Origin: Bacteroidaceae bacterium
GTDB lineage: Bacteria; Bacteroidota; Bacteroidia; Bacteroidales; Bacteroidaceae
Assembly: GCA_024401215.1 (NCBI GenBank)
Contig: JAKSLL010000028.1
Coordinates: 1 to 39,409, forward strand
Direction: 5' to 3'
DNA length: 39,409 nt
This document shows positions 9,430 through 16,831 of this stretch, one piece after another. Position 1 is the stretch's first letter. Each line of letters starts with the position of its first letter. The translations under genes and the position numbers were made by a program. The notes beneath the pieces are model-generated. The model saw only the letters and a program-made list of their open reading frames with translations. It ran no database searches and was not told where the DNA came from.

Positions 9430-9509
9430 TTGTTGTGGTGTAAAAGGGTAGTTGAAAGGAAGTTAAAGGGCAGTTAAAGTGACAAATGTCTGTATATGGC
9501 AAGTGTCAA
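9430..9509 (+). repeat. 3'-end repeat element, copy A (four 11-bp units plus conserved tail)
   Basis: Starting at TTGTTGTGGTG there are four units like AGTTAAAGGGT, then a tail that begins GACAAATGTCTGTATATGGC and ends AAGTGTC. The same order occurs at 35199-35277 and 38958-39037 on the other strand. This copy lies 30 bp after the TolC-family stop and in its direction. Its end supplies the TGA stop (9506-9508) of the convergent DUF418 gene. Confidence 0.75.
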
Positions 9510-10687
9510 TTTACGGTAGTAGATATTATCCTTCCATAAGTCAACTTTCGCCAAATCCATTCAAAGGGTCCATATTGAAAGAACCTAAGCCAAATTGCGG
9601 AGAAAATCATTTCAGCAGCAAACACAGCAAGAGAGATTGCTTCCGTCTGCCATAATCCGAAAGATAATCCCCAACCAAGGCCTATCCCATAGAAAAGGAA
9701 TATGCCAATGATGCTCTGTGACAAGTAGCATGTGAGTGACATGCGTCCAGGGAAAGATAGGCATTTCCATATTTTCGACTTTGGGGTTTTCACAAATATA
9801 AGAGAAAAGAATGCCATATAAGCAATGCCCAATGGATAAACGCTTAATGTATAAAGTATAGAGTGGGGGATAGCTCCCATAGGTTGGCTAAATGCGTATG
9901 CAACAGAAAGGGGAAGTCCAATGGCAAATCCCCATGCTGCCACCTTGCGGAACATCTGCTTGTGCTGTTCTATAGAAGTGAGGCATTTGCTTTTGCCAAT
10001 AGCATAGCCTATGAGGAAAAGGCCAAGCACCTTGAAGTATCTATGTGAACTGACAAACTCCCACATTCTCTCCCATGCTCCTTGCATTAAGAAGGCATGA
10101 ACTCCCTCATAGCTTTCTGTATCACGCAACCATGTGGCAAAGTTATTTTCTGTGATACCATAAGATGCTGCTGTCTGCCACCACATATTATAAGGATATA
10201 CGGATGGGTCGATGAGTGTAATGGTTATCACAAGATCGCAAATAACCGGCAAAAACAGGAATATTGATGCAGCAATAAGGAGTGAACGTATATTAAGTTT
10301 GCTGAACAATGGCAATATCATTCCCATCAAAGCGTATAGTAAAAGAATGTCTCCACTCCAAAGGAACAGCAAATGCAGGAGTCCGATAAGAGTGAGCACT
10401 CCCATACGTCGGTAAAACACAACAAAGCCATTACGACCTTTACGCATACAGTTTTCTATAATAATGGAAAAGCCTATGCCAAAAAGGATGGAAAAGATAG
10501 TGTAGAATTTTCCGTCAACAAAAATAATCTGCAACCATCTGGTGATCATGTCAGCGTCTGCAGTCAACATGCTGCTTTGCTCCTCGCCAGAAAGGAAGGA
10601 ATAAAGCGAGAATTCAGGATAATTAGCAAGCGCAATACCCATTAAGGCAAACCCACGCAATGCGTCTAATAATATTAGTCGTTTCAT
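9506..10687 (-). CDS. DUF418 (YeiB-like) polytopic membrane protein
   Basis: A 393-residue integral membrane protein. It opens MKRLILLDALRGFALMGIA, the typical N-terminal signature of the DUF418/YeiB group (related to acyltransferase-3-like membrane proteins), and has about nine to ten hydrophobic segments. The C-terminal half contains MSLTCYLSQSIIGIFLFYGIG and ends in the FQYGPFEWIWRKLTYG motif common in DUF418 proteins. No transport substrate or enzyme activity is established. It is a single gene, convergent with the efflux operon. A TGTAACC/GGTTACA dyad sits 14 bp upstream of its start. Confidence 0.85.
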   Translation of the reverse strand: MKRLILLDALRGFALMGIALANYPEFSLYSFLSGEEQSSMLTADADMITRWLQIIFVDGKFYTIFSILFGIGFSIIIENCMRKGRNGFVVFYRRMGVLTLIGLLHLLFLWSGDILLLYALMGMILPLFSKLNIRSLLIAASIFLFLPVICDLVITITLIDPSVYPYNMWWQTAASYGITENNFATWLRDTESYEGVHAFLMQGAWERMWEFVSSHRYFKVLGLFLIGYAIGKSKCLTSIEQHKQMFRKVAAWGFAIGLPLSVAYAFSQPMGAIPHSILYTLSVYPLGIAYMAFFSLIFVKTPKSKIWKCLSFPGRMSLTCYLSQSIIGIFLFYGIGLGWGLSFGLWQTEAISLAVFAAEMIFSAIWLRFFQYGPFEWIWRKLTYGRIISTTVN

Positions 10688-10700
10688 CTTTTATTTCTAT

Positions 10701-10725
10701 TGTAACCATGATTATTGAGGTTACA
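10701..10725. promoter_or_regulatory. Inverted repeat TGTAACC-N11-GGTTACA upstream of the DUF418 gene
   Basis: A perfect 7-bp dyad (10701-10707 and 10719-10725) lies in the leader or promoter region of the minus-strand DUF418 gene. It uses the same GTAAC/GTTAC half-site as the array at 10968-11050, which is why it may be a binding site and not a chance palindrome. Confidence 0.35.
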
Positions 10726-10868
10726 AATTATAAATCAGTAGTGTCAAAGAGTATTATTTGTGATTTTTCTGCGAAACTATGAAAAAATATCTGTCTGTGC
10801 AAGTCTGTGATGCCCAAATAATGACATTAAAGTCATAACTTGTGTCTTTTAAGTATGAATATTAACAT

Positions 10869-10918
10869 AAGTAGGTGATTAAAGGATGAACATCTAATTA
10901 ATTTTGATTACCTACTTT
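10869..10918. repeat. Imperfect inverted repeat (AAGTAGGT arms)
   Basis: AAGTAGGTGATTAA (from 10869) pairs with the reverse complement of TTGATTACCTACTT (ending near 10918), 12 of 14 positions, around a loop of about 20 nt. It is in the 1-kb non-coding stretch, not next to a gene end, so its role is unknown. Confidence 0.4.
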
Positions 10919-10967
10919 TAATAATTGTGTTGGCAAACTTCATTTGTTTGCGATAGGTGCTATGTAT

Positions 10968-11050
10968 GTAACACCTGTAACACGCTCGATGTTACAAGTG
11001 TTACTTGCCGTGTGTTACAAGCGTAACATAGGGCGTGTTACGCTTGTAAC
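10968..11050. repeat. 23-bp-period GTTAC/GTAAC array forming two twin hairpins
   Basis: Eight GTTAC or GTAAC pentamers start at 10968, 10977, 10991, 11000, 11014, 11023, 11037 and 11046, so spacing alternates strictly 9, 14, 9, 14 bp. Each 14-bp unit is two pentamers around 4 bp, and 9-bp spacers separate units. Unit 4 is the exact reverse complement of unit 3, with 16-bp arms (11013-11028, 11036-11051). Unit 2 is the reverse complement of unit 1 with one mismatch. Two adjacent hairpins with 7-nt loops result. It could be an operator array, a structured RNA or an interspersed repeat. Confidence 0.8.
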
Positions 11051-11112
11051 ATTCTGCCGCATCAACATTGCTCGTGCTTGCGAAATTTGTTATGTTTGTG
11101 AAAATTTAAACA

Positions 11113-11152
11113 TAAAAAACTGCAGGGGTATTTCTCACGAATGCCCTGCAGT
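11113..11152 (-). terminator. Rho-independent terminator reading on the minus strand
   Basis: ACTGCAGGG (11119-11127) pairs exactly with CCCTGCAGT (11144-11152), and on the minus strand the stem is followed by six T residues. The phosphomannomutase gene upstream already has its own terminator at 11635-11673, so this one implies a separate minus-strand transcript in the gap. Confidence 0.6.
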
Positions 11153-11395
11153 AAAACAAACAAACCTATCCTAATCGTTAATCATTCATTTTAGAACCTA
11201 AACATGTCCCAAAATACTTTTTTATTACCAAATAATCATTAATATCCTTTACTTTATGTTACCTAATCTTACAAACCGTTATGATTACCAAATTATCATA
11301 AATACTACTCTGCAAAAAATAGATGTGTTATCATAGTCAAAGATCTATCGTCTTGGTTCGGTTTATGATTTAAATCATATCCCTTATTTTTTTTT
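11113..11395 (-). ncRNA. Candidate orphan small RNA or leader
   Basis: A -7 element (11402-11409) and a clear terminator (11113-11152) frame about 280 nt with no convincing ORF. Inside are two near-identical segments, ATGATAATTTGGTAATCATAA (around 11280-11300) and ATGATTATTTGGTAATAA (around 11225-11242). It could be a small RNA, or an attenuated leader left behind after loss of the gene it served. Confidence 0.35.
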
Positions 11396-11401
11396 GACAT
11401 T

Positions 11402-11409
11402 GCAAAGTT
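11402..11409 (-). promoter_or_regulatory. -7 promoter element for the candidate small RNA
   Basis: TAACTTTG on the minus strand matches TAnnTTTG. No clear TTTG is seen 19-21 bp upstream. The predicted start is near 11395. Confidence 0.35.
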
Positions 11410-11533
11410 ATGGCTTTTTCTGTTAACATGAAAATTTTATAATATGGTTTATGTGCCATTTGAAAAATTGTTATGTTTCAAAACGAACAGTAATGGATTG
11501 GGATGTGTCAAATCTGTATGTTTTTGTAAGTCG

Positions 11534-11572
11534 TAAATGTACCAAATGGCAGCATTTTTAAATGTACCAAAT
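11534..11572. repeat. Direct repeat TAAATGTACCAAAT x2
   Basis: Two exact 14-bp copies at 11534-11547 and 11559-11572, start to start 25 bp. They lie between the candidate promoter at 11402 and the terminator at 11635, in otherwise featureless AT-rich sequence. They could be binding sites for a dimeric regulator. Confidence 0.5.
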
Positions 11573-11634
11573 TATGCACACATTTATTAATCAGTAAGTT
11601 GCACGTTGTTAAAAGAAACCTTTGAAAATGGCAT

Positions 11635-11673
11635 AAAAAAACACGACTACAAGTGAATGTAATCGTGTTTTTT
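11635..11673 (-). terminator. Terminator of the phosphomannomutase gene (bidirectional)
   Basis: AAAACACGA(C)TACA pairs with TGTA(A)TCGTGTTTT around a 6- to 7-nt loop, with A and T runs on both sides. It stands 65 bp after the minus-strand stop at 11738 and could stop transcripts from both directions. Confidence 0.75.
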
Positions 11674-11737
11674 TATGTTTTTCTCCTTGTTTTTTTTTGT
11701 CTATGTCAAGACAACCTGATAAGGAGAATAATTTCAA

Positions 11738-13471
11738 TTATAAACCGAGGTCTGCCTTGATAGCTGCAACCTTCTCTTTAGCAGTTGCAACAGCGCTATC
11801 ATAGCATTTAGCACATCCCATCTCGCCCTTGACTTCTACATAGAACTTAATCTTAGGCTCTGTGCCTGATGGGCGAACAGAAATCTTTGTGCCGTCAGCA
11901 GTGAACCACTGAATAACATTGCTTGTAGTTGGCATATCAATAACAGATTCTGCACCTTCATTAACCATCTTGAGTGTCTTGTAGTCCTTAACGCATACAA
12001 CAGGGCTGCCACCAAGAGAAGTTGGAGGAGTGGCACGGAAGTCTTCCATCATCTGCTTAATCTCGTCAGCTCCGCTCTTACCTGGCTTTGTGACAGAAAT
12101 AGCATCCTGGTATGCGAAACCGTAATCAAGATAAATTTTCATGAGAAGGTCGTAAAGCGTCATGCCATTATCTTTAGCCCATGCTGCAATTTCACAGATA
12201 AGACAGATAGAAGCTGGAGCGTCCTTGTCGCGAACCTTATCGTATGGAAGGTAACCGAATGATTCCTCGCCGCCGCCGATATATTTCTGCTTTCCTTCTG
12301 AAATAGCTATTTCACGAGCAATCCACTTAAATCCGGTGTAGCAGTCGCGGATTTCCACATTGTTCTTCTTCGCAATCTCAACAATTGTCTCTGTTGTGAC
12401 AATAGTCTTAACCATGAAGTCTGTTGGATTAAGAAGACCAAGCTTCTTCTTATTCTCAATAATATAATAAGAAAGCATGAGTGCAGTCTGGTTACCATTG
12501 AGGATGCACCATTCACCCTTAGGGTCGCGACACACGATAGCGAGGCGGTCAGCATCTGGGTCAGTAGCAACAACAAGGTCTGCATTGAGCTTAGTGCCAA
12601 GCTTCATGCCAAGTGTCATTGCTTCTGCATTTTCTGGATTTGGAGAGACAACAGTTGGGAAATTGCCGTCGATAACCATCTGCTCTGGCACAACATTGAT
12701 ATTCTGGAAGCCCCATGAACGGAGACAAAGAGGTACGATGACACGACCTGTTCCATGCATTGCTGAGTAAACGATATTGAGGTCCTTCTGACGATTGATA
12801 ACATCCTGGTCAACAAGTGCCTCATGTACAGCCTGCATATAGTCATAATCCATCTCACCGCCAATAATCTTGATAAGATCTGGATTTGGCTCGAACTTCA
12901 CATCATCAATAGATACCTTATTTACTTCTTCAATGATGCCTGTGTCATGTGGTGCCAATACCTGAGCGCCATCTTCCCAATATGCCTTGTAGCCGTTATA
13001 CTCTTTTGGATTGTGGGATGCAGTAACATTTACACCTGCCTGAGCGCCAAGCTGACGGATGGCAAATGAAATCTCTGGAGTAGGGCGGAGACTCTCAAAA
13101 AGATATGCCTTGATTCCGTTTGCAGAGAAAATAGCTGCTACAGTCTCAGCATACATACGTCCGTTATTACGGCAGTCATGACCAACAACTACTGCTGGCT
13201 GTATGTTTGGGAATGCCTTGTTGATATAATTAGCAAAGCCCTGTGTGGCCATGCCAACGATATACTTATTCATTCGGTTAGTACCTACACCCATTGTTCC
13301 ACGAAGTCCGCCAGTACCAAATTCAAGGTTCTGATAGAATGCATCGATAAGAGCAGACTTGTCTTCTGCCTCGAGCATAGCCTTAACTTCTGCCTGAGTT
13401 TCTGCATCAAATGCAGGTGAGAGCCACTTCTGTGCTTCAGCCTCACAATACTTAATCAATTCTTGATCCAT
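11738..13471 (-). CDS. Phosphoglucomutase/phosphomannomutase (alpha-D-phosphohexomutase family)
   Basis: A 577-residue cytoplasmic enzyme that interconverts hexose 1- and 6-phosphates through a phosphoserine. All four family motifs are present: the active-site serine loop VTASHNPKEYNGYK (S152), the Mg-binding loop DPDADRLAIV, the sugar-recognition loop GGEESFGYL, and the C-terminal phosphate-binding loop RPSGTEPKIKFYVEV. The length matches the PgcA-like branch (about 550-580). Sequence alone does not separate glucose from mannose use. Its product would feed glycogen or cell-envelope sugar synthesis, and a glycogen branching enzyme is encoded elsewhere in the window. It is a single gene with its own terminator. 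Confidence 0.93.
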   Translation of the reverse strand: MDQELIKYCEAEAQKWLSPAFDAETQAEVKAMLEAEDKSALIDAFYQNLEFGTGGLRGTMGVGTNRMNKYIVGMATQGFANYINKAFPNIQPAVVVGHDCRNNGRMYAETVAAIFSANGIKAYLFESLRPTPEISFAIRQLGAQAGVNVTASHNPKEYNGYKAYWEDGAQVLAPHDTGIIEEVNKVSIDDVKFEPNPDLIKIIGGEMDYDYMQAVHEALVDQDVINRQKDLNIVYSAMHGTGRVIVPLCLRSWGFQNINVVPEQMVIDGNFPTVVSPNPENAEAMTLGMKLGTKLNADLVVATDPDADRLAIVCRDPKGEWCILNGNQTALMLSYYIIENKKKLGLLNPTDFMVKTIVTTETIVEIAKKNNVEIRDCYTGFKWIAREIAISEGKQKYIGGGEESFGYLPYDKVRDKDAPASICLICEIAAWAKDNGMTLYDLLMKIYLDYGFAYQDAISVTKPGKSGADEIKQMMEDFRATPPTSLGGSPVVCVKDYKTLKMVNEGAESVIDMPTTSNVIQWFTADGTKISVRPSGTEPKIKFYVEVKGEMGCAKCYDSAVATAKEKVAAIKADLGL

Positions 13472-13546
13472 AATATTATAATTATAATAATTCGTTTTTC
13501 AGAGTAGGGGATTGACAATTTCATCAATTCCACTACTTAACATTTG

Positions 13547-13554
13547 CAAATATA
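13547..13554 (-). promoter_or_regulatory. -7 promoter element of the phosphomannomutase gene
   Basis: TATATTTG on the minus strand matches TAnnTTTG, 76 bp upstream of the ATG at 13471. The upstream TTTG is missing at consensus spacing, so confidence is limited. Confidence 0.4.
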
Positions 13555-13561
13555 AAACAAA

Positions 13562-13575
13562 TATCCGAAAGGATA
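13562..13575 (-). terminator. Short hairpin after the GH2 gene, weak terminator
   Basis: TATCC and GGATA flank a 4-nt loop (GAAA as read on the plus strand, TTTC on the minus). On the minus strand a T-rich run follows. It stands 25 bp after the GH2 stop. The stem is only 5 bp. Confidence 0.4.
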
Positions 13576-13600
13576 GTATGTAATTTTCTTTTTTTTGAGG

Positions 13601-16042
13601 TTATTTAGTTGTAAATGTCTTTTTAACGGCTTTTAGGGTTGGAGAAGAAACTACAACATTCACTTTTCCTGCTTTTCTTGTGCTTCGGAGTATGCACTGA
13701 GCAAAACCTGTCTGCATTTCCTTTGTGTTAACATCCTTGAAAAGATATGATGTGTAATGATCACCATTGTCAAGCGACAAGAATGACGCCTCTCCATTTA
13801 CAGTAACGCTGACGGTATCGTTAGCATTAGGAACAATTCTTCCTTTGCTGTCAACGGCATAAATCTTAAGATACTTTAGCGACATGCCATCAGCAGTCCA
13901 ATCCTGTTTCTCTTCGACGACCTTCAAAGCAACAGCTTTTCCTGTGGTTTGAATTTCATCACGAGAAACTTCTTGACCTCCTGTGCGGGCAATGGCTGTC
14001 AGTTTTCCACCTTCGCCAAAATCAATTCCACTCCATAAGATGATATTACGCTTTGCCACTTGAGTTGTGTCATTCTTCTGAACTCCCAATGACTTACCAT
14101 TGTAGAATAGCTCAACTTCCTCTGCGTTTGTATAAGTGAAGACATTTGGATGAGTACCTGCTTTCTGATTCCAGTTTCTGTTGATTTTCTGTTGACCAAC
14201 CTTTATGTCATTCCACTCAAGACTTTCACCTTTTCCATCAACCACACCTATACATACGACTGGTTCTGAAGGTTTTATGCTTGCCTTTATGAGTGATGCT
14301 TGTGGATAAGGCTCGAGTGTGTGACTGAAGAATGAGTAATTCCATCCTTTCTTTGGCCAGCCATTGCTTTCACCCCAATATTCTATCGCACCCCACCAGC
14401 ATAGACCTACACCACGTTTTCTGTCCATACCATAATATGGCTGCTGTAACTGATTAGTCACGGCTTCAGATTGGAAAAGTATGAGGTCTGGCTTGTGGTC
14501 ATAATAACCATGATACGCATCCCATTGATAATTAAACGAAGCGACCTCGGTTACGCAAGACAATTCAGGTGGAACAAGATACGTTTTGAAGTCTGGGGTG
14601 TTTCGTTGCGCTCCAGCTCTGGCAGGAAACATCGCAACAGTTGTAGGACGGGTATTGTCATAACGCTTCAAGAACTGATTGAATATTCTATATGTTGTAA
14701 TGCCCCAATCATCAGTCTTATAACCACTCCAATCAGAACGTGTCTGAAGTTCATTACCTAAGCTCCAAAGAATGACAGAAGGATGATTACGGTCTCTCTT
14801 CACCCATTCTTTCATAAGTTCTGGCCATATAAGCATGAAAGGTTGACGACCTCCCCAGTAATCCTTGTCTGACCACTTGTCAATCAATTCGTCAATGACT
14901 AACATTCCATGTTCATCAGCAATTTCATATAAGTCATTAGAATAAGGGTTATGAGAACAGCGGATAGCATTATATCCGTATGATTTCAGAACACGGATCT
15001 GCCTTTCGATGGCATCCCTGTAAGCTGCAACTCCCAATGCTCCAAGGTCGTGATGATTTGCTATACCTGCCAAGAATACCTTCTTGCCATTTAACTTAAA
15101 TCCATATTCAGGACCATATTCGATTGTACGGAATCCAAATCTGTCAGAAGCAATATCTATAGTATCACCATTTTCTACAAGCACAGCTTCTACATTATAT
15201 AAATTAGGAGTGTCTATATCCCATATTTGTGGGTTAGTCACCTGCATCACAGGCAGTTGTACCTCTGTGTTGTTTTGAATTGTATGGTCAGGCATGCCTT
15301 TCTCTGTAGATGCTATAGTTTTGCCCTGAGGATCTTTCAATGAGGCTTTTATTACGATGTCATGCTGCTGCCAATTTTCCACTTGCACCTGAACATTGAC
15401 ATTGTTACCGTCAGTCGTTACATATAAGCCATGTCTGGCTATATGAGTGTTATTCGAAACTTTCATCCATACATTTCTGTATATACCTCCGCCAGTGTAC
15501 CAACGTGATGCATTTGTTTTGCAAGTTGAAGAATAAACAGCAATAACATTTTCCTCGTCAAACTTGACATATTTTGAGATGTCGGCCTCAAAACCGGTAT
15601 ATCCATATTCATTGCTTGCAACTTTTATTCCATTGATATAGACATCAGAGATGTACATAACACCTTCAAAATCAAGAGCGATACGTTTGCCCTTAATGGA
15701 TGATGGCACGTTTATTCGCTTTCTATACCAACCCTCAGCCATTTGCTTGAATCCACGACCTTTGTTTCCATTCTCATCCCATGGAAGTTCGAACTGATAA
15801 TCATGAGGTAAATCCAATTTGCGCCATGATGAATCATCATAATCCAAACGCTCAGCACCTGCGACGTTACCTAATTGAAATTTCCAATCAAAATTCAAAA
15901 GAACAGTCTTGTAATCACTGAATTCTTTTATTGATGTATTTGTCAAGGTTTTACCTTTGACTTCTTCAATATACTGAGCATGAATGCATTGTGGTAATAC
16001 AAATAATATTAAGAGAATTATTAAGTTAGAATTATATTTCAT
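13601..16042 (-). CDS. Exported glycoside hydrolase family 2 protein (beta-galactosidase-like)
   Basis: An 813-residue protein with a signal peptide (MKYNSNLIILLILFVLPQCI, cleavage after about HAQ at 23). A sugar-binding jelly roll (about 45-195, with WYTGGGIYRNVWM) is followed by an Ig-like domain (about 200-305) and the TIM-barrel core. The acid/base is E431 in RNHPSVILWSLGNE and the likely nucleophile is E526 in LILFQSEAV. C-terminal Ig-like domains follow, including a DUF4982-like part around EEVELFYNGKSLG. Family 2 enzymes remove terminal beta-linked sugars; beta-galactosidase is the most likely activity but other substrates are possible. It stands alone, without SusC/SusD genes nearby, and would act in the periplasm. 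Confidence 0.88.
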   Translation of the reverse strand: MKYNSNLIILLILFVLPQCIHAQYIEEVKGKTLTNTSIKEFSDYKTVLLNFDWKFQLGNVAGAERLDYDDSSWRKLDLPHDYQFELPWDENGNKGRGFKQMAEGWYRKRINVPSSIKGKRIALDFEGVMYISDVYINGIKVASNEYGYTGFEADISKYVKFDEENVIAVYSSTCKTNASRWYTGGGIYRNVWMKVSNNTHIARHGLYVTTDGNNVNVQVQVENWQQHDIVIKASLKDPQGKTIASTEKGMPDHTIQNNTEVQLPVMQVTNPQIWDIDTPNLYNVEAVLVENGDTIDIASDRFGFRTIEYGPEYGFKLNGKKVFLAGIANHHDLGALGVAAYRDAIERQIRVLKSYGYNAIRCSHNPYSNDLYEIADEHGMLVIDELIDKWSDKDYWGGRQPFMLIWPELMKEWVKRDRNHPSVILWSLGNELQTRSDWSGYKTDDWGITTYRIFNQFLKRYDNTRPTTVAMFPARAGAQRNTPDFKTYLVPPELSCVTEVASFNYQWDAYHGYYDHKPDLILFQSEAVTNQLQQPYYGMDRKRGVGLCWWGAIEYWGESNGWPKKGWNYSFFSHTLEPYPQASLIKASIKPSEPVVCIGVVDGKGESLEWNDIKVGQQKINRNWNQKAGTHPNVFTYTNAEEVELFYNGKSLGVQKNDTTQVAKRNIILWSGIDFGEGGKLTAIARTGGQEVSRDEIQTTGKAVALKVVEEKQDWTADGMSLKYLKIYAVDSKGRIVPNANDTVSVTVNGEASFLSLDNGDHYTSYLFKDVNTKEMQTGFAQCILRSTRKAGKVNVVVSSPTLKAVKKTFTTK

Positions 16043-16106
16043 ATGTTAGTTATAAATAATTAGCAAACAAATCGTCAATGACAATAATTGAAATATCAGA
16101 TGTGTA

Positions 16107-16114
16107 CAAAATTA
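16107..16114 (-). promoter_or_regulatory. Possible -7 element of the GH2 gene
   Basis: TAATTTTG on the minus strand fits TAnnTTTG, 65 bp upstream of the ATG. No good upstream element is seen. The rest of the 16043-16272 spacer is AT-rich with no other recognisable feature. Confidence 0.3.
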
Positions 16115-16272
16115 TGTGTTCTTATTTATTATAGTTACACAACTTATATATACAAATTATAGAGAATCTGCATCTTTTATATGGTGATTATTTATTTACA
16201 TACAAATTAGACCGAATCAATCTTATGTTAAATAAGCGTATCCATTTCTTTTATTGCCCTTTCTCATGTCAA

Positions 16273-16314
16273 AAAAAATAAGAGTGCGTCATAAGAATGG
16301 CACACTCTTATTTA
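16273..16314 (-). terminator. Terminator of the V-ATPase operon
   Basis: AATAAGAGTG pairs with CACTCTTATT, extended inward by an imperfect stem around the loop AAGA. On the minus strand eight T residues follow. It lies 22 bp after the stop codon of subunit K, the last gene of the operon. Confidence 0.85.
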
Positions 16315-16336
16315 TAATGTTAGTTTTATTAATTGA

Positions 16337-16795
<459 letters not shown>

Positions 16796-16831
16796 TTATT
16801 AAATATGCAGAATAAAATCGTGCATTAATTG

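Noticed and set aside
10968-11050. Reading the GTTAC array as a CRISPR array
   Set aside because: The repeated part is only 14 bp and partly palindromic, the spacers are 9 bp, and no cas gene is in the window.
10944-11174. 76-codon plus-strand frame through the GTTAC array
   Set aside because: The frame is open because the repeat lacks stop codons in that register; the translation (VTPVTRS, RVTLVTF) just reflects the repeat, and no promoter or family similarity is seen.
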